DNA of 64,000 nt from Oxydemutator sp963693105 (GCA_963693105.1 OY843752.1:744001-808000), one strand, 5' to 3'. Shown: positions 26,113 to 37,753, numbered from the stretch's first letter. The notes: a model not told the origin generated them from the sequence alone. Numbers and translations: made by a program.

Positions 26113-26274
26113 TGTCTTTGCCGGCGAACCGGAAGCCCCGGTCTTGATGGCCGGACTGGACGACTGAAAACCCCGGGCCAACGAGGAGGCTTACGGCGGC
26201 ATGCAGGGCCGGTTTGGCAAAGGCCGATGGAGCTGAAGTCCGTATGTTGGAAGACACCCCGCCCGGCCGTGCGC

Positions 26275-27330
26275 CTAATTCATATTTTCCAGCAGCCGGT
26301 CGAGCATCGCGCAGACTTCTTCGGTGGTGATGCGCTCCATCACGCCGTCGCGCTCCAGTTTGGTTCCCCACGGAACTGCCTCCACCGTTTTGCCGAGTTC
26401 GGCGTGCACGGTGTCTGGATAACGGTTGACGCACCACTGCCGGCTCAGACGCGGCGCCGCGCGGTCGGGGTTGGTGGCCGCATAAAGCCCGATGACCGGC
26501 GTCGCCGAACAGGCCGCGATGTGCGCCGGCCCCGAATCGGGCGCGACGACCGCGTCGGCGCGCGCAATCAACGCCGCCAGTTGCCTGAGCGTGGTCTGCC
26601 CGACCAGGTCGATGATCTCGCCGCGCGCGCACCGCTCAATGTCGCGGCGGACCTGCCGCTCGATTTCGCTGCCGCCGCCGGTCAGGACGATGCGCATACC
26701 GTGCCGGTTTCTTGCGTAATCGGCGAGCGCCGCGTAGCGCCGCGCCGGCCAGTTCCGCAACGGATGGCTCGAACACGGGCTGATCAACAGCGTTTTTTGC
26801 GCGCCGGGCAGATGGCGTTTTGCGAACGCCGTTTCTTCTTCGCCGTGGCAGCGGGGCCAGTGCAGTTGCCTGTCGCCGATGCCGAGCGCCTCGGTGAAAC
26901 CGAACAGGCCGTCGAGTACGTGCTGGCGCTCGTGCGCCTTGATGCGGTGGTTGATGAACCAGCCGTGCAGGTCTTTCGAGCGCGCCCGGTCGAAGCCGAT
27001 GCGCACCGGCGCCCTGACGCACAGGCTTGCCAGGTGTGCGCGCATCGAGTACTGCATCAGCAGCAGCGCATCGAAACGCCGCCCCCGCAGTTTTGCCGCA
27101 AGGCCGCGGCAGGCCGCGAGTCCCGCCGCCTTGTCGAAGACGATGAACTCGACGCCGGGCAGGCCGTCCACCAGAGAATGTTCGGTTTTGCCGATAATCC
27201 AGGTAATCTTTGTCTTTTGGCGGAGATTTTTTATAGTATGGACAATGGGCAGAACATGGACGACATCGCCCACCGCCGACAGGCGAATCAGGCACAGGTT
27301 CTGCGGAGGTTGTGCAAAGAGTTCGGACAT
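26275..27330 (-). CDS. waaC: LPS heptosyltransferase I
   Basis: Adds the first heptose to Kdo of the LPS inner core. It is a family 9 glycosyltransferase of 351 residues. The N-terminal half opens with LCLIRLSAVGDVVHVLPIV (acceptor-site Asp in GDV), and the donor half has LLISPCSSHPLRNWP, IVLTGGGSEIE and APDSGPAHIAACSATPVIGLYA. The cysteine-rich WaaF tail is absent, which favours WaaC over WaaF. ATG 27330 is the only sensible start and has no clear ribosome-binding site. It diverges from kdkA with the start codons touching. A 162-base stretch separates its 3' end from hldD; I see no gene or clear terminator in it. Confidence 0.9.
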   Translation of the reverse strand: MSELFAQPPQNLCLIRLSAVGDVVHVLPIVHTIKNLRQKTKITWIIGKTEHSLVDGLPGVEFIVFDKAAGLAACRGLAAKLRGRRFDALLLMQYSMRAHLASLCVRAPVRIGFDRARSKDLHGWFINHRIKAHERQHVLDGLFGFTEALGIGDRQLHWPRCHGEEETAFAKRHLPGAQKTLLISPCSSHPLRNWPARRYAALADYARNRHGMRIVLTGGGSEIERQVRRDIERCARGEIIDLVGQTTLRQLAALIARADAVVAPDSGPAHIAACSATPVIGLYAATNPDRAAPRLSRQWCVNRYPDTVHAELGKTVEAVPWGTKLERDGVMERITTEEVCAMLDRLLENMN

Positions 27331-28052
27331 TGAGTTTGACAGAGTCACATATTCTTATCGCGGGCCGTCATATCCTATACGATAGTGGCAGCGCCTTCGA
27401 GCCTTGCTGGTTCGACGCCGCCGAACGCCTCCGCCTGGGGTGGTCGCTGGGCGCCGCCGACGGCGGCAGGCAACCGGCCGAGTTTTTTCGCGCCGGCGGC
27501 GTCGAGTATCTGATCAAGCACTATGGCCGCGGCGGTCTGCCCGCGCATCTGACCGAAGACCGCTACCTGTACCGCGGCTGGAACCACTCGCGTCCGTTCG
27601 CCGAATGGCGTCTGCTGGCGGCATTGCACCGGCGCGGTCTGCCGGTGCCGCGCCCGGTGGCCGCGGCTTTCAGACGCCGCGGCGTTGGTTACACGGCGGA
27701 CTTGATTGTGGTCAGTTGCCGTCCGGCGCAACCGCTGCCGAGCCTGCTGCGCGCGGCGCCGCTCGGCGAGGCCGGCTGGCGCGCCATCGGCAAGGCGCTG
27801 CGCCGCTTCCACGACGAAGGTGTGTGGCACGCGGACCTGAACGCCCACAATGTGCTGGTGGCGAAAGACGCCGCGGATGTCGTGCTGGTGGATTTCGACC
27901 GCTCGCGCATCCGGCGTCCGGCGAACTACTGGAAGCGCGCCAACATCGCGCGCCTTGAACGCTCTCTCGACAAGCTGGCCGGGCAATTCAGCGCGCTTTA
28001 TTTCAGCCGCGCCGATTTCAACGCGCTGCGAGACGCCTATTGCGGCGGCTGA
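27330..28052 (+). CDS. kdkA: 3-deoxy-D-manno-octulosonic acid (Kdo) kinase
   Basis: Phosphorylates the Kdo residue of the LPS inner core using ATP. The 240-residue product fits KdkA (about 240). It shows a lysine-containing YLIKHYGRGGLPAHL, DRYLYRGWNHSRPFAEW, and the kinase catalytic loop HADLNAHNVLV with the metal-binding Asp in LVDFDRSRI. These match the WaaP/KdkA lipopolysaccharide kinase group. The start is uncertain: TTG 27330 gives the standard length, while TTG 27336 and GTG 27312 are also in frame. It diverges from waaC with overlapping start codons and converges on waaA, leaving only 7 bases between. Confidence 0.88.
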   Translation: MSLTESHILIAGRHILYDSGSAFEPCWFDAAERLRLGWSLGAADGGRQPAEFFRAGGVEYLIKHYGRGGLPAHLTEDRYLYRGWNHSRPFAEWRLLAALHRRGLPVPRPVAAAFRRRGVGYTADLIVVSCRPAQPLPSLLRAAPLGEAGWRAIGKALRRFHDEGVWHADLNAHNVLVAKDAADVVLVDFDRSRIRRPANYWKRANIARLERSLDKLAGQFSALYFSRADFNALRDAYCGG

Positions 28053-28059
28053 CAAAAAG

Positions 28060-29283
28060 TCAGAAATCGAAGGACTGCAAGCGCTCGACGTAGTGTGCGG
28101 CGACATCGGCGTGTTCGCGCATGAAGGCGGCGGCGTTGTCGGCTTCTTCGCGGCAGCCGCCGGCGGCGGCCCTGGTGAAGATCGCGGCGAGTTCGGAGAC
28201 GTCGTTTGCAATCAGCAGGCCGCCGGCTTGTTGCAGTGCATGCGCTTCCTGCGCGAAGTTGTCCAGGTGCGGCCCGGTGGCCTGCGGTGTGCCGAGCCGC
28301 GCCGCTTCCAGCAGGTTGTGCCCGCCTTTCTTTACCAGCGAACCGCCCAGAAACACGAATTTTGCGTGCCGAATCAGCGCCGGCAATCGCCCGACTTCGC
28401 ACAACAGGAGCACCTCGGTATTTGCGCCGGCGCCGGCGTTTGTATCGTGAACCGCGGTCTCAAAGCCGGCGCGGCGCAGTTGCCCGGCGACGGCGGCGCA
28501 GCGTTGCGGGTGTCTCGGCGCAATGACCAGCAGCAGGCCGCCGGTGTCGGCGCGCCGCCACGCCCGCGCGATTTGCATTTCTTCGCCGTCGTGGGTCGAG
28601 GCGGCGAGGCAGTAGGGGCGGCGGATGCGGTCGGGCATCTGCGCCGGCATTTTTGCCGAGTACTTGAGGTTGCCCGCGGTTTCGGTTTTGCCGGGCGTCA
28701 TGCCGAGTGCCACGAAGTTTTCACGGTCGTGTTCCGATTTGGCAAGGACCGCGCGCACGTGCGCGAGACTTTGCCGGTAGTAACTGCCAAAGTGGCGCGC
28801 CGGTTTCAGCGTCTTGTCGGACAGCCGTCCGTTGATGATGATGACGGGAACGCCGCGCGCGCCGCATTCGACGAACAGGTTGAGCCAGATCTCGGCCTCC
28901 ATGATCAACGCGCAGCGCGGACGGATTTTTTTGATGAAGCGCCGGCACAGCAGCGGGTAATCAAGCGGCAGGTAGCAGTGGTGCATGCCGGCGCCCGCCT
29001 TGTGCCGGAACAGGCGGCGCGACGCGACCGTCGCGCTCGTCAGCAGAATGTCGTCGCCGGGGTGAGCCTCGCGCCAGGCCGCGGCCAGCGTCAGCGCGGT
29101 GTTGAGTTCGCCGACCGAGGCGCAGTGTATCCACAACGGCGGCGCCGGCGGCGCCGGCAGGCGCAGCCCGAGACGCTGCAACAGGTAACGCGCCGATTTT
29201 CCGCGCACCGCCAGCGCCGCCGCGTGCAGCAAAACGGCGGGGAACGCGAGCCGCAGCAGGCTGCGGTAGAGAAAGCGCGTCAT
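28060..29283 (-). CDS. waaA: Kdo transferase (lipid IVA)
   Basis: Transfers Kdo from CMP-Kdo to the lipid A precursor at the inner membrane. The 407-residue product has the N-terminal hydrophobic anchor seen in WaaA (AFPAVLLHAAALAVRGK), then WIHCASVGELNTALTLA, the catalytic-region Glu in IMEAEIWLNLF, VIIINGRLSDK, and the donor site FVFLGGSLVKKGGHNLLEAARLG (split as GGSLVKKGGHNLLE). Presence of kdkA next door suggests, from work on Haemophilus-type LPS, that this WaaA adds a single Kdo. It ends 7 bases from kdkA and lies just after the gene for a TolC-like channel on the same strand. Confidence 0.93.
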   Translation of the reverse strand: MTRFLYRSLLRLAFPAVLLHAAALAVRGKSARYLLQRLGLRLPAPPAPPLWIHCASVGELNTALTLAAAWREAHPGDDILLTSATVASRRLFRHKAGAGMHHCYLPLDYPLLCRRFIKKIRPRCALIMEAEIWLNLFVECGARGVPVIIINGRLSDKTLKPARHFGSYYRQSLAHVRAVLAKSEHDRENFVALGMTPGKTETAGNLKYSAKMPAQMPDRIRRPYCLAASTHDGEEMQIARAWRRADTGGLLLVIAPRHPQRCAAVAGQLRRAGFETAVHDTNAGAGANTEVLLLCEVGRLPALIRHAKFVFLGGSLVKKGGHNLLEAARLGTPQATGPHLDNFAQEAHALQQAGGLLIANDVSELAAIFTRAAAGGCREEADNAAAFMREHADVAAHYVERLQSFDF

Positions 29284-29292
29284 GTCGCAGCG

Positions 29293-30636
29293 TTATTTCA
29301 ACCAGCGGGCGATTGCCAGGACATCGTCGTGCGACAGCGACCCCGCGACTTTTTTCAGACGCAGCGTGTTCAGGATGTATTCGTGGCGCGTCTCGCTGTA
29401 GTCGCGCTCGGCGTCGAACAGGTCTTCCAGCGCCAGCAGCACGTCCACCGACGAGCGCGTGCCGACGGTGAAACCGGCCTGGTTCGATTCGTACGAGACT
29501 CTCGCCGATTCCCTGGCCCTGGCCAGCGCCGCGACCCTGCTGACGCTGGCGGCGGCGTTCAGGAAGGCCTCCTCCGCCTGCTGGCGCGTCTGGTGGTGGA
29601 TTTCCTTGAGCTGCTGCACCGCCTCGCGGTGGAGGTGCGACGCCTGCCGGGTGCGGTAGCGGACGCCGCCGCCCGAAAACAGCGGCAGGTTCAGGCGTAC
29701 GCCGATTTCGACATCGCGCGCGGTTTGCGGCGCCGGCCCGCCGCGCACGTTGCGTTCGTTGCGGTCGGCGTAGAGGTCGAGCGTCGGGTAATGGCCGGCG
29801 CGCAGGCGCTCGGCTTCGGCGGCTGCGATGTTGGCCGCCAGTCGCTGTGACAGCAGTCGCAGGTTTTTGTCGAGCGCGGCTTCAATCCACGCCCCGGCGT
29901 TGTCGGGGTCGGGGGCGACGGTCGGCGCGGTGTCCGCCAGTGGGTCCAGTTTGCCGCCGGTGCGGCCGGTGATGACGCGCAGCACGGAGCGGCTGACATG
30001 GAGCCGGTTGGCCGCCGAAATTTCATCGGCGACGGCCAGGTCGTAGGCGGCCTCGGCTTTGCGGGAGTCGGTAATCGGGTCGAGTCCGACCTCGAAGCGG
30101 CTTTGCGCCTGCTCGAGTTGGCGTGCCAGCGCCTCTTTCTCGGCGCGCGCGAATTCCAGGTCGTTTTGCGCCGACAGCACGCCGAAATACGCTTCTGCCA
30201 GTCTCAGAATAAGATCCTGGCGCGCCGCCTCGAAGTCGAGCCGCGCGCGCTCGGCTTCCGATCTGGATTTTTGCAGTTCGATGTAGTACTCGATGTTGAA
30301 AAGCGACTGGGTGACGTTCAGCGAGTGGGAGTCCGCGTTGTAGGTGAATTCCGTATCGTCATCGTCCGACACGCCGAAGGCGCGACCGCGGATTTTGCGT
30401 TTCGGAAACCGCGAACGGGCGGCGGACAGCGAGATTTGCGGCAGCAGACGGGCGCGGCTGATCGCGGGGTTGAGCACGGTGGCCTCGTAGCGGGCGCGGT
30501 TTGCGTGGAAACGCGCGTCGTTTTCGACGGCCAGTTCGTAGAGTGCGGCAATGTCGGCGGCGAACGCCGGCGCGGACGCCGCGGCGAACGCCGCAATCAA
30601 CGGCGCGTACATCACAATCGAACGTCGCCGGTTCAT
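29293..30636 (-). CDS. TolC-family outer-membrane channel
   Basis: An outer-membrane efflux or type I secretion channel. The 447-residue product starts with a signal peptide (MYAPLIAAFAAASAPAFAAD core) and has the long coiled-coil helices and paired OEP repeats of TolC proteins: ALYELAVENDARFHANRARYEA (short form ALYELAVENDARF) opens repeat one, and SLNVTQSLFN matches the TolC beta-strand motif. YESNQAGFTVGTRSSVDVLLA near the C-terminus is the classic TolC closing motif. ATG 30636 lies one base after the stop of the rhodanese gene, so they are coupled. Nine bases separate it from waaA. It may be the general channel of this organism, separate from the NHLM-linked channel at 42905. Confidence 0.9.
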   Translation of the reverse strand: MNRRRSIVMYAPLIAAFAAASAPAFAADIAALYELAVENDARFHANRARYEATVLNPAISRARLLPQISLSAARSRFPKRKIRGRAFGVSDDDDTEFTYNADSHSLNVTQSLFNIEYYIELQKSRSEAERARLDFEAARQDLILRLAEAYFGVLSAQNDLEFARAEKEALARQLEQAQSRFEVGLDPITDSRKAEAAYDLAVADEISAANRLHVSRSVLRVITGRTGGKLDPLADTAPTVAPDPDNAGAWIEAALDKNLRLLSQRLAANIAAAEAERLRAGHYPTLDLYADRNERNVRGGPAPQTARDVEIGVRLNLPLFSGGGVRYRTRQASHLHREAVQQLKEIHHQTRQQAEEAFLNAAASVSRVAALARARESARVSYESNQAGFTVGTRSSVDVLLALEDLFDAERDYSETRHEYILNTLRLKKVAGSLSHDDVLAIARWLK

Positions 30637-30637
30637 C

Positions 30638-30973
30638 TCAGGTATAGACGGCCATGCCGGGATTGATTTCGCGCGCCCATGCGTCAATGCCGCCTTTCAG
30701 GTTGATGACGTTGCCGAAGCCGCCTTGTTCAAGCAGTTGCGCCGCCGCGCGGCTGCGCACGCCATGGTGGCAGATGACGACGACGGGGTTGCCGGCGTCG
30801 AGTTCATCCAGCCGCCGCGCCAGTTGCGACAGCGGAATCAACATGGAGCCGGGCAGGCGCACAATGTCGAATTCCCACGGCTCGCGGACATCGAGCAGGG
30901 TGTACGCGGCGGGCGTCCCTTCGGGGAGGCTTTCGAGAAATTTTTCAAGGTCGCGTGGCGACAGGTCCTGCAT
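30638..30973 (-). CDS. Rhodanese-like sulfurtransferase
   Basis: A single-domain rhodanese of 111 residues, close in size to GlpE. The active-site loop is CHHGVRS with its cysteine set to carry persulfide, preceded by LLDVREPWEFDIVRLPGSMLIPL (key part DVREPWE) typical of the family. ATG 30973 is used; a GTG at 30994 would add seven residues, mostly serines. It likely moves sulfane sulfur in the cytosol; its acceptor is unknown. It is translated just ahead of a TolC-like channel, a pairing also seen in other proteobacteria. Confidence 0.85.
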   Translation of the reverse strand: MQDLSPRDLEKFLESLPEGTPAAYTLLDVREPWEFDIVRLPGSMLIPLSQLARRLDELDAGNPVVVICHHGVRSRAAAQLLEQGGFGNVINLKGGIDAWAREINPGMAVYT

Positions 30974-31037
30974 GGGCGATGATGATGACGGCACAATGGA
31001 AGTATGGCATTATACTTCTTTTGAAGCGTCGGTTATC

Positions 31038-32003
31038 GTGAGCGGGAAAGCAGCATTAATCATTATTTTCAATGAGGGCAAACATGCCGGAAATATTCCG
31101 GTTCTGGAGGAAATGTACGGGGGAAGGTTTTCTCATATTTATCATCTGGTGCCCGGTTTTGCATCATCGGTGCATGAGGCCGGCCCCAATGTCATTTCCG
31201 TTGATGGCGTCCATGGTTATTTTCAGGGATACATCGCGCAGGGTTTACGGCATTATTTCCGGGAGGAATACACGCATTATCTCTTTATTCAAGACGACCT
31301 GGTTCTGAATCCGGACATCAATGAAGACAATTTTCGGGACTACTTGAAGCTGGACCGGGAAGACGCCGCTTTTTTGTTGAACCTTCATTCGATGCACTGG
31401 CAGATGGATTGGCCTCATGCCCCGGGTGCTTATGCTTTCCCCGGAAGAGTCGAACCGCTTCCCGTTTATGAGGAGGCACTGGAAAAATTTTCCACGCATG
31501 GCCTCGACATCAAGCCGTTGTCGCTTTGGTTGCTGTTGTTCCACGGCCACCGTATTCGACCGGCAGATTCTTTCCTGAAGAAATTGGTTTCTCCGTTGCG
31601 CTGGTTGAACGTCGTGCGTCGGCGGTTGCAACGCTTTCCGGCATGGCCCGGGGACAAAAGAAAACTCGCTTACCCGCTGGTCAGCGGTTTCTCGGATATG
31701 GTGGCCGTTCCCGCGGCAAACATCGGCGAATTCTGTCGCTATTGCAAAGCATTCGCCGAGTCCGGTTTGTTCGTTGAAATCGGGCTGCCGACGGCATTGG
31801 CTTTGTCCTGCAAAAAAATCAAAGAGCAGAAAGATATTCCGATGCAGGGCAGACTCTTTTGGGATGAGGAAGACAAGCGCCGCCTGGGTCTGAAACATGG
31901 ATGGAAGCTGGACAGCCTGTTTTCAGATCATTGGGACAACCGCCTCTTTATACATCCTGTTAAACTGTCGCAGTGGAATACGGATATTGGCAGCGTGGGA
32001 TGA
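31038..32003 (+). CDS. Glycosyltransferase-like protein of unknown specificity
   Basis: A roughly 321-residue protein that I cannot assign to a named family. The mature-looking start KAALIIIFNEGKHAGNIPVL resembles a nucleotide-sugar-binding strand, and YLFIQDDLVLNPDI (about residue 90) has an acidic pair like the DxD metal site of GT-A glycosyltransferases. GTG 31038 is preferred because a -10-like TATACT (31009-31014) lies between it and the alternative ATG 30996. The gene is visibly AT-richer and less GC-biased at third positions than its neighbours, suggesting recent acquisition. It stops eight bases before thiC, so the two are probably co-transcribed. Modification of LPS or a surface glycan is a guess. 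Confidence 0.6.
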   Translation: MSGKAALIIIFNEGKHAGNIPVLEEMYGGRFSHIYHLVPGFASSVHEAGPNVISVDGVHGYFQGYIAQGLRHYFREEYTHYLFIQDDLVLNPDINEDNFRDYLKLDREDAAFLLNLHSMHWQMDWPHAPGAYAFPGRVEPLPVYEEALEKFSTHGLDIKPLSLWLLLFHGHRIRPADSFLKKLVSPLRWLNVVRRRLQRFPAWPGDKRKLAYPLVSGFSDMVAVPAANIGEFCRYCKAFAESGLFVEIGLPTALALSCKKIKEQKDIPMQGRLFWDEEDKRRLGLKHGWKLDSLFSDHWDNRLFIHPVKLSQWNTDIGSVG

Positions 32004-32011
32004 AATATTAA

Positions 32012-33889
<1,878 letters not shown>

Positions 33890-35796
33890 TCCGCCGCTTC
33901 GTTTTTTCTCCCTGTTCGCTCTGCTTGCCGCGGCGCCGGCGCACCCGGCCGGGGACGAGGCCGAGCGGCTCGTCATCACCGCGACGCGGATGCCGACGCC
34001 GCTGCACCGCGTCGTCGGCGGCGTGACCGTGATAACCGCCGATGACATCGCCCGCCACCAGTACCGCGATTTGTCCGCCGCGCTGAAGAGCGTGCCCGGC
34101 CTGCATGTCTCGTCGGCGGGCGGCAACGGCGCGCAGACCTCGGTGTTCGTGCGCGGCGCCGAATCCGACCATCTGCTGGTGCTGGTGGACGGCATCGAGA
34201 TGACCGACCCGTCCAGCGGCCTTTTTGCTTTCGCCGATTTCCGTCTGGAGCGCGTCGAGCGCATCGAGATCGTGCGCGGCGCGCACAGCGCACAGTATGG
34301 TTCCGAGGCGCTCGGCGGTGTGATTCACGTCATCACGAAACGCGGCACAGGCGAGCCGTCGCTGCACGCGCGCGTCGAGGCCGGCTCGTTCAACACCCGC
34401 GACATCGCGCTGGAGGCGTCGGCGGCGGCGGGCGCTTTCGATTGGTCGGCAAACGTTTCGTATTTCGCGACCGACGGCGAGAGTCACACGCCGCGCCGTC
34501 TGCGCGGCGCCGGCGGCGGTGAGCGGGACGACTACGAGCGCTCTTCCGCCGGGTTGAAGGCGGGATGGCAATTCGCGGACGCGACGCGGTTGTCGCTTGT
34601 CGGCGCCTATTCCGACTTTGCCGGCGAATACGACGCCGGCGCCGGCGAACACCCGGGTTTGATGCGCGGCGGCCACGAGAGCGCCGCGACGCTGCTTCTC
34701 GACGGAGATTATTTCGGGGGCTTGTGGCGGCCGCAATGGTCGGCGGCGTATTTTTCGAGGCAACAGACCGACCGCAACTACGCCGCGCGCGCCGGCGAAT
34801 CGGACGGACGACGTTTCCAGGCCGGCTGGCGCAATCTTTTTGTTTTCAGCCCGCGCTTCAGGTTGCTGGCCGGTTTCGAGACCGAGTTGGAAAAAGTGCG
34901 CGCCGGCGGCGACTTCAGCGAGAGCGCGCGCAGCCGCGCGGTTCACGCCCAGTTGGAGTGGGCGCCGGCGGCCGGCGTGTTTCTCGGCGCGGGCTGGCGC
35001 AACGAGGACCCGGATGATTTCGGCAGTGAAAGAAGCTACAACCTGTCCGCCGCCTTCACGCCGCGCGCCGGCATCCGCCTTCATGCCGCTTATGGCACCG
35101 GTTTCAAGGCGCCTTCGCTGAGCGAACGGTTCCGGGATTTTCCGGCTTTTTCCTTCTTCGCCAATCCCGACCTCAAGCCGGAGACCAGCCGCAACTGGGA
35201 GGCGGGGCTGGACTGGGAGGCGGGCGGCTGGGGGCTTGGCGCGGCGTATTTCAACAACCGGATTTTTGATTTGATTGACACCGCGCCTTCCGGACGAACG
35301 CTGCTGAATCTCAAGCGGGCCTCGATAGAGGGTCTGGAAAGTTATATCCGCTGGCAGCCGATGACCACCTTCGGCCTGCGTCTCGATTACACGCTGATCT
35401 CGGCCAAAGACCGGAGCCATCAACGCCTGCTGCGCCGTCCGCTCAGGAAGGCGGGGCTTGATTTGTCGTGGCGGCCGTGGCTTGACGCATCGCTGAACCT
35501 GCAATGGAATTACACGGGGCCAAGGGTTGATGGCGACCGCGTCACTTTCGCAAGGGTGCGCGAAGGCGGTTACTCGACGCTGGACCTGGCGGCGCGCCAC
35601 CGGCTGCGCGACGATCTGGATCTGCTGGTGCGCGCGGACAACCTGCTGGACAAACGCCACGAGCCGGTCAGCGGCTTCATGGGGGCGGGTGTACGCTGGT
35701 TCGTCGGGCTGTCGCTTGGGCTGTCGCGGGGTTAGGTTCTTGCGGCGGTTCTTTGTGGCACAATAGTCGCCGCCTGACGATGGCGGAAATGAACAG

Positions 35797-37731
35797 ATGT
35801 TTGTGTCGCGCAAGTTGCTGGTGTGTTTTCCGGCGGTTTTGCTTTTCACCCCGGCGACGCCTGTCGCGGCGGCCGGCATTGAGGCCCAGCGCGTTCTGTT
35901 TGACCGGGCCGAAAGCGATCTCAAGCGCGGCCGGCGCCAGTCCTATCTGAGAGCCTCCGCGCCGCTGCGCGATTATCCGCTGTATCCCTATCTGGCCTAC
36001 CGCGATATGGCGCGGCGGGTTGCGCGCGTTCCGGACGACAAGATCATCGCCTTTCTCAAACGCCATGCCGGCACACCGCCCGCCGACAAACTGCGCCACC
36101 AGTGGCTCAAACACCGCGCGCGGCGCGGGCGCTGGAAGTTGTTCGCGCAGTATTATGTGCCGGACCAATACATTACCGACAAAAAGATGCCGTGTTGGCA
36201 CGCGAAGTCGCTGTTGCGGACGAAACGCTTCGACGAGGCCGCCGCCGCCGCGCGCGAACTGTGGCTGGTCGCTTTTTCGCAACCGTCCGAGTGCGACGAT
36301 GTTTTCAGGTGGGCGCGGCGCGAAGGCGTGGTGGACGATGCGCTGGTGTGGCAGCGGATTCTGCTGGTGGTCCGCAAAAGGCGGGTGTCTTTGGCCGATC
36401 ACCTTGCGCGCGGTCTCGGCTCCGATGCGCGCAACTGGTACCGCCGGCTGAAACAGGCACGGCGGAAGCCGCTGCGCGCGTTGCTGGAAGTCGGGCGCCA
36501 GCCGGTCGAGTCACCCTACATGCGCGACATTTTGTCGTACAGCCTGCACCGCGCACAGCGCACCGAGCTGTCGCGCATCGCCGCGTTGTGGCCGGAAATC
36601 AGGCGCCGTCTGGCCGATTACCCGGACTGGATTCACCGCGAGGAGCGCAGTTTCGGCCTCTATGCGGCGTGGCAGCTCGAGCCGGAAATCGCCTACGCGC
36701 ACCTGTCGCGGCTGCCGCAGTCGTATCACACCGATGAATCGCGTTTCTGGATGATTCGATCGGCGCTGCGCATGGGAAACTGGCATTACGTGCTGCACGC
36801 GCTGGCGTTTTTGAACGGCGCGCAGAAGGAAGAGCCAAAGTGGCGTTACTGGAAAGCGCGCGCGCTTCACGGTCTCGGGCGGCGCCAGGAAGCCGCCGCG
36901 ATCTGGCGCGCGTTGTCTCGTTTGCGAAATTACTACGGTTTTCTCGCCGCCGACCGGGTCGGCGCCGCGTACCGTTTCGACAGTCCGCCGCCGGCTTTCC
37001 CGGCGGGCGAACTGGCGGCGTTCGGACGCCTTCCGGCGGTGAGGAGGGCTTATGAATTTTTCATGTTGAAGCGGCCTTTCGACGCCCGCCGCGAGTTGAA
37101 TTATCTGTTGGCCGGCCTCGACGCGCCGGCGCGCATGAAACTTGCGGTGTTGTGCCGCGACTGGGGCTGGGCCGCCGGCACTGTGCAGGCGCTTGCCCAC
37201 GAGAATTTCACCGGCGAACTGATGCTTCGCTTTCCGATGCCGTGGCGCAAACTCGTGGCCGTTGAGGCGCGCCGCGCCGGCGTTCCCGAGCACTGGCTTT
37301 ACGGCGTCATGCGTCGCGAAAGCGCTTTCCTGCCCCAGGTTAAATCACCGGCCGGCGCGCTGGGTCTGATGCAGCTGATGCCGGGAACCGCGAACATTGT
37401 TGCCCGCAAACTGCGCCTGCGCAAGCCGTCGCGGCGGCGGTTGCTCGACCCGGCCCTCAATATTCGCCTGGGCGCGGCCTACCTGAAACAACTGCACAAA
37501 CGGACCGGTGGCCGCCTGGCGCCGGCGCTGGCTTCCTACAACGCCGGTTATAGCCGCGCCAGGAGATGGCTTGCGACCGCCCCCGTTCACGCGCCCGATA
37601 TCTGGGTGGACACGATTCCGTTTGATGAGACCCGCCTCTACGTGCGCGCGGTGCTGTTCTACGCGGCGATTTACCAGCACAAGCTCGAGGGCCGGGTGAC
37701 GCGGCTGGAATCGTTGATGCCGATTCGCTGA
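35797..37731 (+). CDS. slt: Soluble lytic murein transglycosylase
   Basis: Cleaves peptidoglycan glycan strands in the periplasm, making 1,6-anhydro ends. The 644-residue length equals that of E. coli Slt70 within a residue. A signal peptide (LLVCFPAVLLFTPATPVAAA) precedes the superhelical U and L domains. The C-terminal catalytic domain has the goose-lysozyme-like core GVMRRESAFLPQVKSPAGALGLMQLMPGTA (key ESAF with the catalytic Glu, and GLMQLMP), ASYNAGYSRARRWL and IWVDTIPFDETRLYVRAVL (short form PFDETRLYV). It follows the TonB receptor gene with a 61-base gap and is convergent with metY. Confidence 0.95.
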   Translation: MFVSRKLLVCFPAVLLFTPATPVAAAGIEAQRVLFDRAESDLKRGRRQSYLRASAPLRDYPLYPYLAYRDMARRVARVPDDKIIAFLKRHAGTPPADKLRHQWLKHRARRGRWKLFAQYYVPDQYITDKKMPCWHAKSLLRTKRFDEAAAAARELWLVAFSQPSECDDVFRWARREGVVDDALVWQRILLVVRKRRVSLADHLARGLGSDARNWYRRLKQARRKPLRALLEVGRQPVESPYMRDILSYSLHRAQRTELSRIAALWPEIRRRLADYPDWIHREERSFGLYAAWQLEPEIAYAHLSRLPQSYHTDESRFWMIRSALRMGNWHYVLHALAFLNGAQKEEPKWRYWKARALHGLGRRQEAAAIWRALSRLRNYYGFLAADRVGAAYRFDSPPPAFPAGELAAFGRLPAVRRAYEFFMLKRPFDARRELNYLLAGLDAPARMKLAVLCRDWGWAAGTVQALAHENFTGELMLRFPMPWRKLVAVEARRAGVPEHWLYGVMRRESAFLPQVKSPAGALGLMQLMPGTANIVARKLRLRKPSRRRLLDPALNIRLGAAYLKQLHKRTGGRLAPALASYNAGYSRARRWLATAPVHAPDIWVDTIPFDETRLYVRAVLFYAAIYQHKLEGRVTRLESLMPIR

Positions 37732-37753
37732 CGCTGAGCCGCGCCGCCGCGGT

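Noticed and set aside
26113..26274. Short ATG frame with GAGGAGG upstream in the hldD-waaC gap
   Set aside because: The frame at about 26200 has only 11 codons, no recognisable product and no conserved feature I can see.
30996..31037. Start of the glycosyltransferase-like gene at ATG 30996
   Set aside because: It would add 14 residues before the expected first strand and lies upstream of a -10-like TATACT. I prefer GTG 31038 but cannot exclude it.
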